Source: an uncultured Bacteroidales bacterium (lineage in GTDB: Bacteria; Bacteroidota; Bacteroidia; Bacteroidales; UBA932). From it: a DNA stretch of 64,000 nucleotides. The stretch spans positions 44,311 to 108,310 of the forward strand of contig CAKVCK010000012.1 in the NCBI GenBank assembly GCA_934725575.1, in the 5' to 3' direction. A program made the translations under genes and the position numbers. The notes under the pieces were generated by a model that worked only from the letters and a program-made list of their open reading frames with translations, was not told where the DNA came from and ran no database searches. Below, in pieces: positions 24,755 through 33,894 of the stretch (within the stretch, counting starts at the first letter, position 1; each line of letters starts with the position of its first letter).

Positions 24755-27148
24755 ATGAAGAAGAAATTTGTACTTGCCTGTGCGGTGCTGCTTCTTTGCG
24801 CCACAAGTTTTGCACAGAAAGCCAACTACGCCCTCGCCGAGAGATTCTCGGCCAAGAAGGTAAATCAGATGGTGTTCTCCACGCAGATCACCCCTAACTG
24901 GTTCAGGGACAGCGACAAGTTCTGGTACAGTTGGAGGACTCCGCAGGGAACCCGCTACTACATTGTGGATCCTGCCAAGGGCACCAGGACCGAGGTGTTC
25001 GACATGGACAGGCTCGCGATGCAGGTGACCGAGTTCGTCCGCTACCCGTTCGAGGCCAAGCATATTCCTATCAGGGATTTGAAGTTGAATGATGACAAGG
25101 TGTTTACTTTCAGCATCATCTCAGGCCTCAATAACGACAGGGACACGACCTGTTTCCGCTACGAGATCGCCACCGCCAGGCTTGACACCGTGGCCAGGGA
25201 GAAGGACAAGTACCCTCGCTGGGCCTCCGTCGCCCCTAACGGTGAGTTCGGAGTCTTCGCCAAGGGTTCCAACCTTTGGGTGATGGACTCCACAAGCCTT
25301 CGCAAGGCGGCCAAGGACGAGAAGGACAGCACCATCGTGGAGCATCGTCTGACCACGGACGGCATCCGCCAGTTCGGCTACGGCTACGGCAACTACTCCG
25401 GCGACACCGAGGCCGATTCCACCAAGAGGCACTATCCGGGCGAGCTTGTCTGGTCTCCGGACTCGAAACGTTTCGCCACGATGAAGTGGGACGTGAGGAA
25501 ACTCGATGATCTGTGGGTCATCAATTCTGTAAGTGACAAGCGCCCTAAACTGGAGTCCTACAAGTACCAGATGCCGGGAGAGCCGGGGCCGAAAGGCTAT
25601 CTCTACATATTCACAATGAATGATGGACGCACCGGAGCTTCCGCAAGGCAGGTCAAGAGCCAGGCGTTCAAGGATCAGGAAGTATCGCTGCAGAGCGCGA
25701 GGAGAACCGCCAAGGACAACTATCTGGACTACTGGAAGAACGAGTGGCTTGGCGACAACACCGGGTTCTACATGGTGCGCCAGAGCCGTGACCTCAAGAG
25801 GCTTGATCTCTGCCGGGTGGACGTTGACTCCGACTCCACCAAGACCATCATCTCCGAAAGGGAAAGAACTTACGTGGAGTACCGCACTCCGTTCCTGATC
25901 GGTGGCGGAAAGCAGATCCTCCACTGGTCCGAGCGCAACGGATGGGCGAACATCTACCTCTACAACAGCGACGGCACGCTGGTCAGGAATCTGACCGAAG
26001 GGGCGTTCCACGTAGAGGACATCCTCGGGGTGAACGAGAAGGAGGGCTACATCCTGCTGAGCGCATGCGGAGTCAACAAGGACGAGAATCCTTACCAGAT
26101 GCACACGTTCAGGGTTCCGCTCACGGGCGGCGCTCTCCAGCAGCTTGACATGAACGACATGGACGTGCTTTCGACGGCGAGCGACGACGCCAAGTTCTTT
26201 GTGGCCAACTATTCGAGAGTGGACTGGACACCTGCCGTGGCCCTGTTCTCGGCGACGGGCAAGCGGATCGCCGATCTGGAGACCGCCGACCTCAGCCTGC
26301 TGTTCGAGGCCGGCTACAAGTTCCCGGAAAGATTCAAGGTGAAGGCCGCCGACGGTGTCACCGACCTCTACGGAGCGATGTACAAGCCTTACGACTTCGA
26401 CTCCACAAAGGTCTATCCGATCTGCGACTATGTTTATCCGGGTCCTCAGGTGGAGGCGAACAACATCTCCTGGAGCAAGGGCTTCACCCGCACCGACAGG
26501 CTCGCCCAGATCGGAATGATCGTGATCACGGTCGGCAACCGCGGCGGACACCCGAACCGTTCTAAGTGGTACCACAACTTCGGCTACGGCAACCTGCGCG
26601 ACTATGGTCTTGAGGATCAGAAATATGCCATCCAGCAGCTCGGTGCGAGACATCCGTTCATCGATCTTGACAGGGTAGGCATCCACGGCCATTCGGGCGG
26701 CGGATTCATGAGCACGGCGGCCATTCTGAAATATCCTGATTTCTTCAAGGCGGCTGTCTCCTGCGCCGGCAACCACGACAACAGCATCTACAACCGCTGG
26801 TGGAGCGAGCAGCATCACGGTGTCCTGGAGAAGATCGACAAGGGCGACACGACCTTCGTCTACAGCATCCAGACCAATCCTGAGATCGCCTCCAACCTGA
26901 AAGGCCATCTGATGCTGGTGCACGGCGACATCGACAACAACGTGCACCCGGCCAACACCATCCGTGTGGTCAACGCCTTGATACGCGCCAACAAGAGGTT
27001 CGATATGCTCATCCTCCCTGGCCAGCGTCACGGCTTCGGTGATATGAATGAATATTTCTTCTGGCGTATGGCCGACTACTATGCCGAGTGGCTTATCGGC
27101 GACTCCGAGCGCTGGAAGCCAGACATCACGCAGATGAACAACGACTGA
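24755..27148 (+). CDS. Secreted S9 family peptidase (DPP-IV-like)
   Basis: Periplasmic serine peptidase that probably removes dipeptides from peptide N-termini, as Bacteroidetes DPPs do. I start at the ATG at 24755, which opens a clean signal peptide (KKKFVLACAVLLLCATSFAQ); an in-frame ATG at 24731 would add eight residues. Residues about 50-500 form the beta-propeller domain. The catalytic domain has the nucleophile in GHSGGGF (Ser near 646), the Asp in HGDIDNNVHP (near 721) and the His in RHGFG (near 758), in family order. Monocistronic, with promoter and terminator. Confidence 0.92.
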   Translation: MKKKFVLACAVLLLCATSFAQKANYALAERFSAKKVNQMVFSTQITPNWFRDSDKFWYSWRTPQGTRYYIVDPAKGTRTEVFDMDRLAMQVTEFVRYPFEAKHIPIRDLKLNDDKVFTFSIISGLNNDRDTTCFRYEIATARLDTVAREKDKYPRWASVAPNGEFGVFAKGSNLWVMDSTSLRKAAKDEKDSTIVEHRLTTDGIRQFGYGYGNYSGDTEADSTKRHYPGELVWSPDSKRFATMKWDVRKLDDLWVINSVSDKRPKLESYKYQMPGEPGPKGYLYIFTMNDGRTGASARQVKSQAFKDQEVSLQSARRTAKDNYLDYWKNEWLGDNTGFYMVRQSRDLKRLDLCRVDVDSDSTKTIISERERTYVEYRTPFLIGGGKQILHWSERNGWANIYLYNSDGTLVRNLTEGAFHVEDILGVNEKEGYILLSACGVNKDENPYQMHTFRVPLTGGALQQLDMNDMDVLSTASDDAKFFVANYSRVDWTPAVALFSATGKRIADLETADLSLLFEAGYKFPERFKVKAADGVTDLYGAMYKPYDFDSTKVYPICDYVYPGPQVEANNISWSKGFTRTDRLAQIGMIVITVGNRGGHPNRSKWYHNFGYGNLRDYGLEDQKYAIQQLGARHPFIDLDRVGIHGHSGGGFMSTAAILKYPDFFKAAVSCAGNHDNSIYNRWWSEQHHGVLEKIDKGDTTFVYSIQTNPEIASNLKGHLMLVHGDIDNNVHPANTIRVVNALIRANKRFDMLILPGQRHGFGDMNEYFFWRMADYYAEWLIGDSERWKPDITQMNND

Positions 27149-27204
27149 CACCATGCTGCCCGAATCGTGGCAGACAAATAATTAACAATCAAGCTATTAA
27201 ATAG

Positions 27205-27245
27205 ATATGCTCCTACCCGTTTAAGGCAGGAGCATATTCATTTAT
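27205..27245 (+). terminator. Intrinsic terminator of the S9 peptidase gene
   Basis: ATATGCTCCT (27205-27214) pairs perfectly with AGGAGCATAT (27228-27237) around a 13-base loop and is followed by TCATTTAT. Confidence 0.7.
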
Positions 27246-27298
27246 CCAATGATAATCAATCAGTTAAACGCCACAACAATTATTAAGGAAGTCTGCTC

Positions 27299-28504
27299 TT
27301 ATTTGGCTCCAAGATGCTGGTTGACTCTGGAGCGGAGGGAGCCTTTGCCGTAGCCGGTCCAGATGTCGATGACCTTGGCTTCCGGGGAGATCAGGACGAA
27401 ATGCGGGATGCCGTTTACCTGATAGGAGGCGGAAAGGCCCGCGCCCATAGGCTTGAATTCATTCCACTCGACACAATCCGACTTTTCCTCCTTCAAGACT
27501 ATCTTCAAGACTTTTTTCCAGGTTTTCTCACCATCCACACTCAGTCGGACAAACGCCAGCCTGTCAGCGAACTCCCTTGCAAGCTCATTGCCCTCCGGAA
27601 TGGATTCCATACACGGCCCGCAGCCCACACTCCAGAAATCCAGAAGGATGTACTTGCCGGAAAACTCGGACAGATGATGCACATTGCCGTCCGTGTCATA
27701 AAGGTCGCCGTCCACGAGATCGTCACCTACCCGGACAACCTTCCTCGGACTCAAGGTCGCGGAGATCACCTCTCCCTGCCTTGTCTTCAGATCTTCCGGA
27801 GTAAGTCTGGAATAAAGCTCGTAGACCAGAGCCGAATCTGCCTTGCCGTAGCCGCCACTTAGCATCATGGCATGCAAAGCCAGCTCATCAAGCCATTTCG
27901 TCGTGACAGGAGCCGTCCTCATATATTCAAGAACCTTATGGTTGGCGATGCTGTCCAGCGGCTTGCAAAGCCTTCTGAGCGAATCCACTTTCCTCCATGC
28001 GGCCCGTCTTTCCTCACCGCCGAGACCCCTGAGCTCCCTCAACATGTCAGCCTCTTCAACGGCGTAGACCTGAGACTCCCTCTTTTCCGGAAACTGGACT
28101 GCCAGAAAATCATTCTCGGCCTTCTGCTCCGGAAGACGGCTCTTTACCCTCCACGTCAGCAGCAGATTGTCATCACCTGTGACCGTGACCTTCACGCCCG
28201 GTTTCACCCAGACCGGAAGTATAGCGTTAGGGAAGCCCTTGCCGAACGAGCTCAGCCCGAACTGAACCGCTCCGCCTGATACTGTGTCCCGGAATTCGAA
28301 ACGACCGCCGATGACCGTGTCCTGGGCCACACGGACCGCCAACCGGCCATCGCTCCTCATAAGACTAATGACCGTGCTGTCGGGAATATTCCTGACCACT
28401 CCTTTGATAAGATACTCATCCACACCTACGGTCTGCCTGGAGCATCCCGTCGACACAACGATCGCGGCAATCGCCGCTACTGTTTTCAAAACTTTCATAT
28501 TCAT
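27299..28504 (-). CDS. Thioredoxin-like (TlpA/ResA-type) lipoprotein with DUF4369-like N-domain
   Basis: Periplasmic thiol-disulfide protein. The start is the ATG at 28504 (MNMKVLK), giving a lipoprotein signal with lipobox VVSTGC; an upstream in-frame ATG (28579) would push the signal inward. Residues about 30-130 resemble DUF4369 (LIKGVVRNIPDSTVISLMRSDG), and the C-terminal third is a TlpA-like thioredoxin fold with the active site CGPC in LDFWSVGCGPCMESIPEG (near residue 293) and the cis-proline region YQVNGIPHFVLI. It could reduce or isomerise disulfides in exported proteins. A regulator relic lies directly upstream. Confidence 0.88.
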   Translation of the reverse strand: MNMKVLKTVAAIAAIVVSTGCSRQTVGVDEYLIKGVVRNIPDSTVISLMRSDGRLAVRVAQDTVIGGRFEFRDTVSGGAVQFGLSSFGKGFPNAILPVWVKPGVKVTVTGDDNLLLTWRVKSRLPEQKAENDFLAVQFPEKRESQVYAVEEADMLRELRGLGGEERRAAWRKVDSLRRLCKPLDSIANHKVLEYMRTAPVTTKWLDELALHAMMLSGGYGKADSALVYELYSRLTPEDLKTRQGEVISATLSPRKVVRVGDDLVDGDLYDTDGNVHHLSEFSGKYILLDFWSVGCGPCMESIPEGNELAREFADRLAFVRLSVDGEKTWKKVLKIVLKEEKSDCVEWNEFKPMGAGLSASYQVNGIPHFVLISPEAKVIDIWTGYGKGSLRSRVNQHLGAK

Positions 28505-28600
28505 AAGGTTACCGTGCGTAAAATCATGCTTCCCGCACACGGGAGGGTGTTTTTTGATGCTGCCGTACGCAAACAGCATGAATCTGCGCGCAGAGGATTA

Positions 28601-28725
28601 TTATTTCTTGTCCAAAGCACTGAGAAAGAAGTTCTTCTGCGGTGAGGAGGAGAGACGGGTAGGTCTTCAGCAATATTCATTAATCTCTCTGTCTCAAGCC
28701 TTTTTCTGCCTGCAGACCCCTGCAT
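28601..28725 (-). pseudogene. Relic of a TPR-HTH regulator gene (C-terminal scraps)
   Basis: Two pieces match the intact regulator at 42727-44292. RKRLETERLMNIAEDL (28725-28670) matches its RRKLEAERLETEKFMNIAEDL region, and in another frame PQKNFFLSALDKK-stop (28642-28601) matches its last residues PQKEFFLSALEKK. Roughly 140 residues between them are missing and the frame is shifted. At DNA level both pieces are about 80% identical to the intact gene. It is therefore the remains of a paralogue with an internal deletion. Confidence 0.75.
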
Positions 28726-28895
28726 CTCCGACCTCGGCTTTGCGAATTTACATAAAAATCTGTGATTTTTTACGCCCGTCCCATAAGTAAGCATTAAAAA
28801 ATAAGATGAGAAAAGACATCTAGACCGAAAAGACAATCAAAGATCGCCAAGTTTTTTTAAGGATTACTTAAAGGAGATATTTGAAGAAATTTCAT

Positions 28896-28903
28896 TAGAT
28901 TTG
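28896..28903 (+). promoter_or_regulatory. Possible -7 element of the ECF sigma gene
   Basis: TAGATTTG (28896-28903) fits TAnnTTTG and lies 22 bases before the GTG start; no good TTTG is found at the proper distance upstream. Confidence 0.3.
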
Positions 28904-28925
28904 TATGGGTAAATAAATGTGAGGA

Positions 28926-29492
28926 GTGAATACTTTTGAGTCATTATTCGTAAACTATCAACCGAGGCTTGTCACCTATGCCGATAGCATTGTCAAGGAT
29001 CATTCCATAGCGCTGGACATGGTGCAGGACACATTCTTCACATTCTGGAAGAAGTATTCCGGACAGGATGAGAAATCCTCCGCCCGTCTGTTGTTCGCGA
29101 TGACAAGGAACCGCTGCATAAACTACCTCAAAAGAGAGCGACTGCTGAACTACGTGGATCTATCATTTCTGGACAGCATCCAGAAAACAGAGAAACTCTT
29201 CGGCCTTGACTTCTATTACGATGCCCCTGATTCCCCTCTAATACGGAAGGAAGTTGAGAATCAGGTCGAAAAGGTCTTGTCCCTTTTGCCTGACAGGTGC
29301 CGTGAAGTGTTCGTGATGAGCCGCTTCAAGGGAATGAAAAACCGAGAGATCGCCGAAATGTTAGGAATATCCCAGACCGCTGTCGAGAAGCACATCAGAA
29401 GAGCCTTGGCATCCTTCACAGAAGAAGCGAAAGAACAAAACTCGCCTGCATTCAGCTGGTTTGTCCTTTCGCTCCTTATCGGATGTTCATGA
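28926..29492 (+). CDS. ECF-type RNA polymerase sigma factor
   Basis: 188-residue group 4 sigma factor. Region 2 is LFVNYQPRLVTYADSIVKDHSIALDMVQDTFFTFWKK and region 4 is LSLLPDRCREVFVMSRFKGMKNREIAEMLGISQTAVEKHIRRAL. It starts with GTG (28926), preceded by GAGGAG. In Bacteroidetes such factors are usually paired with a FecR anti-sigma gene next door and an STN-type SusC. Here the next gene is convergent; the only FecR/STN-SusC pair in the window is at the far end of the convergent locus (38207-42526), which makes it the likeliest partner, though this is inference. Confidence 0.92.
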   Translation: MNTFESLFVNYQPRLVTYADSIVKDHSIALDMVQDTFFTFWKKYSGQDEKSSARLLFAMTRNRCINYLKRERLLNYVDLSFLDSIQKTEKLFGLDFYYDAPDSPLIRKEVENQVEKVLSLLPDRCREVFVMSRFKGMKNREIAEMLGISQTAVEKHIRRALASFTEEAKEQNSPAFSWFVLSLLIGCS

Positions 29493-29502
29493 CAGGATAT
29501 TC

Positions 29503-31659
29503 CTAATACTTCCGAAGAATGTCCGCGACCCGCTTTCGGTAGTTTGGATCAGCGGTCTTGCGGAAGTGGCCTTTGCGGTGAGTCCACCAGTCTTTCTCGA
29601 ATCCGCTGACTTTCTCCGAGAATCCTTCCTGGTCAAAGTCCTTTCCTTTCCTGACGGAGTCCTCACAGTAATCAAAGAACATATTCCATCTGGCCAAGTA
29701 GAAAGATGACATGAGTCCCGACCACTCACGGCTTGCATAGTCACCAAGACTGCTGCCACGGTCGCCCCAAGTGGTGATAAGGCAGCGCGCGTTGCTTTCA
29801 AAATAGTTCTTCTCCCTCTTGTCGGCGCCCCAACTTCTCGCGTCCGAGATCCATCCGCCCAACAGGAAAGAAGGCTCGCAGGCAAGCAGAGCATCCATGT
29901 CCTTGAAGATCCCGTTGATTCTCCCGCGGAGAGCTTTCATCCGCACAGGATCTTCGTCATCAAAGGCCTTGGAGTATTCCTGGACCTCGTCCTGAAAGAC
30001 ATTGGCAAGATACTGCCTTGTCATGTTCACAAGATCAAAACGCTTGGCGGAACTGTCGAAAAGGAGTTCCAGCGCTTTTTTAAGATCCGCGTTCGGGAAG
30101 CCGCACCTTTCTTCCGATGTATGGCGGCACCGGCCAAGATCAGGACGGAGGGTCATCGGGGAACGGTGACCCTTGCCATTATAGATCTTCCGCGCGAGCA
30201 TATTCCACGCCTCCGCAGCTGCCGCGCTTCCGTCCGCCCTGCGTTCCGCGAGAGCCGAGGCATATTTTTCCGGAGTCAGTCCCCTGCCATAGCTCCATGC
30301 TTTCTCAAAGACATAGTCAAACATGTATGGATTGCAGTCGAATCCCTCAAGGGTGCCACCCAGTCCACATATTCCCGGGCCTGCCTCAGTCAGGACATTC
30401 TCTATCTTCTCATGCGTGTCGGCGAAGTTGCCTTTGAGCATAGAGTTTCCTCCAAAATTCCCGAGGTAGCACCAGATGAAAGGAACGCCGTGAAAGCTGT
30501 CTGTCATCTTCCAAACCTCCTGATAGTCACAGTAGTAGTCCAGCAACATCGATCGTTCGGCAGGATAAGATGTGATGTAGGACTTTATCCTCTCTCCCGT
30601 CCAGTCTTTCCTTTGGTAGTAGAAAAGCCAAGTCATCTGGAGCCACACGGCATCCTTGTCAGCACTCACCAATGACTCGCAGACCTGCCGGCCGACCCTG
30701 GCAAGGTAATCCGGTTCCCAGGACGGCGGAGTCACCTCGTTGAACAGATCGATTCCATAGATGTGGTCAGTGCCATACATCTCTTCCTGAATCTCCAGAA
30801 ACCTTTTCTGGATTCTTGAATATAATGGATCCATAGGATCAAGGAACCAACAGGTGTATGGTTCCTTGAATCCGGCCCATTCTCCTAATGAGCGGATGTC
30901 AGCGTCAGGGAATATGCGTTTGATCGCCTGCGGAACATGACCAGCGAAAGCCGGCAGGACTGTTCTCATGCCAAGCTCCCGTTCCCGGCGGACAATCTTC
31001 CTCTGCAGTTCCTCCTGTCCATCAAGCCAAGACACCGGAAGCGGCCCCTGCCATCTGTCAATGTTCTGCATCCGATGCCACGGAAGATGTGCAGGGCCTG
31101 TGAAATAGCCTCTGATCTCATCATCGGTCAGACCAAGTTCCGACCAGACCTTGTACAAGACGCTTTCCTGTCCCGTGATCGCAAGCGGGAGGTTTATCCC
31201 GTTCAATGCCATCCAATCAATGAAGCGCTCCCATTCCTTCCAGCCCCACCACGGAAGAGTGTAACCGAAAGTACAATAATTAAGGAAGAAACGGTTGGCC
31301 ACCCTCGCCTCTGACGTGAACGGTTCTCCGACCACCGGCAATGATGACGGCAAACGGACAGGATCGTGACTGTACCATGAGACATCAACCTTGCAGCGAT
31401 ACCTTAGGTACCAGTTCAGTCCCATAGCCATCGCCGGCGCGCCAGTTCCGCTGACAAGAATTCCGCCGCCGGAATCCTCCACGGTGAAAAACTCAGCATC
31501 AGCCTTGTTGTGGCTTACATCCTGAAACCTGATCCGGTCACATTGTTCTCCCAAGATTCTCCGGGCCAATGCAGTGGCGGCCTCAGTCGAAACGGAGGCG
31601 AAAACGGAGTCGGTACAGGCAGCCATCAGAACCATGGCCAGCATGAGACGAAGTTTCAT
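29503..31659 (-). CDS. Alpha-N-acetylglucosaminidase (GH89, NAGLU-like)
   Basis: Removes terminal alpha-linked GlcNAc; the human homologue NAGLU acts on heparan sulfate, and bacterial GH89 enzymes also act on mucin GlcNAc-alpha-1,4-Gal caps. Hallmarks: FGYTLPWWGWKEWERFIDWMALNGINLPLA, the acidic residues in LFNEVTPPSWEP and in GTLEGFDCNPYMFDYVFEKAW, matching the two catalytic Glu sites of the family. The start is the ATG at 31659, which shares its A with the TGA of the acetyltransferase gene and opens a signal peptide (KLRLMLAMVLMAACTDSVFA). About 718 residues. Last gene of the minus-strand locus. Confidence 0.93.
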   Translation of the reverse strand: MKLRLMLAMVLMAACTDSVFASVSTEAATALARRILGEQCDRIRFQDVSHNKADAEFFTVEDSGGGILVSGTGAPAMAMGLNWYLRYRCKVDVSWYSHDPVRLPSSLPVVGEPFTSEARVANRFFLNYCTFGYTLPWWGWKEWERFIDWMALNGINLPLAITGQESVLYKVWSELGLTDDEIRGYFTGPAHLPWHRMQNIDRWQGPLPVSWLDGQEELQRKIVRRERELGMRTVLPAFAGHVPQAIKRIFPDADIRSLGEWAGFKEPYTCWFLDPMDPLYSRIQKRFLEIQEEMYGTDHIYGIDLFNEVTPPSWEPDYLARVGRQVCESLVSADKDAVWLQMTWLFYYQRKDWTGERIKSYITSYPAERSMLLDYYCDYQEVWKMTDSFHGVPFIWCYLGNFGGNSMLKGNFADTHEKIENVLTEAGPGICGLGGTLEGFDCNPYMFDYVFEKAWSYGRGLTPEKYASALAERRADGSAAAAEAWNMLARKIYNGKGHRSPMTLRPDLGRCRHTSEERCGFPNADLKKALELLFDSSAKRFDLVNMTRQYLANVFQDEVQEYSKAFDDEDPVRMKALRGRINGIFKDMDALLACEPSFLLGGWISDARSWGADKREKNYFESNARCLITTWGDRGSSLGDYASREWSGLMSSFYLARWNMFFDYCEDSVRKGKDFDQEGFSEKVSGFEKDWWTHRKGHFRKTADPNYRKRVADILRKY

Positions 31660-32768
31660 CAGACCTTGAGGAAGCATTTCTTGCGATAAAGGAAATAAAG
31701 GAATAACCAACAGACTGTGAAATAGCCGATGTTCATCACGAGTCCCGAACAACTTTCAGGGACAATGCCGGACAATCCTTTGAAGAAGAAGCCGGTCACA
31801 GGCCAGAAACCTATGATTCTCTGCGCCATGTAGATTGTGATGGAGTTCATGCCGACAACCTGGAAGAACACCGTGCCTTTCCTCCAGCCTTTGACATCGA
31901 TCAGATAATAAAAGACAGCGAACAGCCCTATCGACCACGCCCCGCACGCAAGGACGAAAGTGCTGGTCCACAATTTTTTGATGACGGGGAACCAGTGAGC
32001 CCAGACGACAGCCACGATCGCCATGACAATGGCCGCCGCAAGCATATTCAAAGTCTTTCTTTCTCCGGTGGCGGGCGATTCCTTGACGTAGCGCCCCGTG
32101 AACATTCCAAGCATAGCCGTGACGACAGCGGGAATCGTGCCGAGGATTCCTTCCGGGTCATATACTCCCGGCTTGTAGATGTTGTCCGGAAGCAGGAGCC
32201 TGTCGATGTAGAAGGCTATGTTCCCCTCTTTTGACAAGGAATCCGCACCTGCCGGAGCATCCGGGGCTACGACAAGTTTGAGAAGAAGAAAATACCCTAT
32301 AAGGATACCGGCAGCGACACCCCACTGTGTCTTCTTTCCGGTGTGGCAGTACAGGATGGCCGCCAGCATCCAAGCCAGACCGATTCTACCAAGCACACTT
32401 GGAATGCGGAGAGACTCGAAGTGAAACTGGAAGAAACCCTCATAGACCAATCCGAGGAAGAAAAGCGTCAGTCCACGCCGGATGACATCCAATGTTATCG
32501 ACTTATCCGACAGTCCCTTCGAGCGTTTTTTCTCAAGGGAGAACGGGAATGTCATGCCGGAAATGAACAGGAACAGCGCGAAGATCGTGTCGTGGTGATG
32601 CAACCCGATCCAGTTCACATGGTTCATCTGCTGAGCAAGCCAGCAATCCTTGCCTCCCGGAAATATTCCGCAGGCCTCCGCGATGACAGCGCTCAGCCCC
32701 ATGATGAACATCATGTCAAAGCCCCTGAGCGCATCCAACGACAGGAGTCGTCCGTTTGAGTTCGCCAT
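31659..32768 (-). CDS. HGSNAT-like membrane acyltransferase (DUF5009-type)
   Basis: Polytopic inner-membrane protein of the family of human heparan-alpha-glucosaminide N-acetyltransferase. RLLSLDALRGFDMMFIMG is the family opening; the conserved stretch NHVNWIGLHHHDTIFALFLFISGM contains the His candidates for acetyl transfer; about ten helices follow. In human lysosomes it N-acetylates terminal glucosamine so that NAGLU can cut it; here the GH89 gene follows with a one-base overlap. A periplasm-facing acetyl transfer onto glucosamine or other sugar is inferred. Confidence 0.88.
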   Translation of the reverse strand: MANSNGRLLSLDALRGFDMMFIMGLSAVIAEACGIFPGGKDCWLAQQMNHVNWIGLHHHDTIFALFLFISGMTFPFSLEKKRSKGLSDKSITLDVIRRGLTLFFLGLVYEGFFQFHFESLRIPSVLGRIGLAWMLAAILYCHTGKKTQWGVAAGILIGYFLLLKLVVAPDAPAGADSLSKEGNIAFYIDRLLLPDNIYKPGVYDPEGILGTIPAVVTAMLGMFTGRYVKESPATGERKTLNMLAAAIVMAIVAVVWAHWFPVIKKLWTSTFVLACGAWSIGLFAVFYYLIDVKGWRKGTVFFQVVGMNSITIYMAQRIIGFWPVTGFFFKGLSGIVPESCSGLVMNIGYFTVCWLFLYFLYRKKCFLKV

Positions 32769-32773
32769 ATACC

Positions 32774-33862
32774 CTAATTATTCAGTATCGTCAGTTTCCA
32801 GTTTCCTGTCGGCCCCCAAAGGTAGCCGGTGTATAATATTCCTTTACGGATCTTGATGCCTTCCGCCTCGAAATAGCCGCTCTTGGAACCCAACTTAACT
32901 ATTCCGGCCTTGTCATCAATGAACGCAAGGCTCTGCTGAGAAAGCTCGACCATCCCGTTGAAAGTTATCACTGAAACCTTTGCTGTCCTCTTGCTTCCGT
33001 CCCCGGTGAACCAGTAAAGACGTTTCTTGTAGATGCAGAAACCCTGCATCGGAGCTCCGTCGTTCAGTTCGACACTATTGATGAAAAATGAATATTTCGG
33101 CTTGAGGGCGCTCAGGTCATGAACGGCCACGTCGGGGCTGATGGTCTCGATTTCAGCGACAGGACCGCTGCCTCCGCCTCTTACAACAGTTCCGATGTTC
33201 ACGGTTGTGACAGGAACCTTCTTAGCCTCCTTCAAGGACCAGACCACGACTTTTGTGTCTTTTCCCGAGACCTCGCCACTTGAGAAGAGGATGCAGAGAT
33301 TGTCGTTCTCCGTGTCGGTGCAGACCAGAAGATTCTGATAAGGCCCGACATAATAGTTGTCCTCGCAATCCTCCGGCATAAGTGTCACGCCAGGCTGGTA
33401 CCTGACCCGTGAGATGATCTTTTCCGCGTAGTAGTCCCCCTCACCGCCTAACCTGCTGGAATAGTTCGATGTCCAGACGTAGGCATCCTCGCCGTCCTCC
33501 TCGACCGACATGTTCGTCCCATGGGCGGCGTACCAGATCTTCATCTCCTTCCGGTACTGTCCCGAAGGGGTCATCCGTTGGAAGTACAGTGCCGAATGAC
33601 GGGTGCCGCATGCCAGGATGTCACCGTTCTTGAGAATGTCGAAGCATTGCATGCCGACATCACCGCCCGTGATAGACAACGCATTGGCATACACGATGTT
33701 ATCCGATAATGTTTTTCCGTAACGGTCGGACGGGATGTCCGGCTTGTCGGTCTTGACGATAGTGTTTTCACCTCCGTTGCCATAGGATGAGGCATGGCCG
33801 CAGGCACACTGCGAAAACAGCATGCCCGCGACCAATGAAAAAATGAGAATAATCCTGTTCAT
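32774..33862 (-). CDS. Secreted lipoprotein, probable beta-propeller (TagC / helveticin-like)
   Basis: Function unknown. A signal peptide with a Cys-rich end (GMLFSQCACG) suggests a lipoprotein. The body has repeated strands with GGDVGMQCFDILKNGDILACG, FQRMTPSGQYRKEMKIW, HGTNMSVEEDGEDAYVWTS and QGFCIYKKRLYWFTGDG. This order resembles the beta-propeller shared by helveticin J, TagC and some phage receptor-binding proteins; I am only moderately sure. Its position after SusD and before the enzymes suggests a surface-exposed binding protein of the same locus. Confidence 0.6.
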   Translation of the reverse strand: MNRIILIFSLVAGMLFSQCACGHASSYGNGGENTIVKTDKPDIPSDRYGKTLSDNIVYANALSITGGDVGMQCFDILKNGDILACGTRHSALYFQRMTPSGQYRKEMKIWYAAHGTNMSVEEDGEDAYVWTSNYSSRLGGEGDYYAEKIISRVRYQPGVTLMPEDCEDNYYVGPYQNLLVCTDTENDNLCILFSSGEVSGKDTKVVVWSLKEAKKVPVTTVNIGTVVRGGGSGPVAEIETISPDVAVHDLSALKPKYSFFINSVELNDGAPMQGFCIYKKRLYWFTGDGSKRTAKVSVITFNGMVELSQQSLAFIDDKAGIVKLGSKSGYFEAEGIKIRKGILYTGYLWGPTGNWKLTILNN

Positions 33863-33894
33863 TTATCCAATTGAGTTCCTTGCGAATAAACAAA

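Larger units (their letters stand above)
28505..28925. other. Intergenic region between thioredoxin gene and ECF sigma gene
   Basis: 421 bases between divergent genes. About 125 bases are the relic of a TPR-HTH regulator gene (28601-28725); the right part is A+T-rich and holds the presumed sigma-gene promoter. Confidence 0.6.

Noticed and set aside
25121..27154. Long open frame of 677 codons on the minus strand
   Set aside because: It lies wholly opposite the S9 peptidase gene, its translation is Val/His/Asp-rich with no family, and the plus-strand protein has all catalytic motifs. It is a codon-usage shadow.
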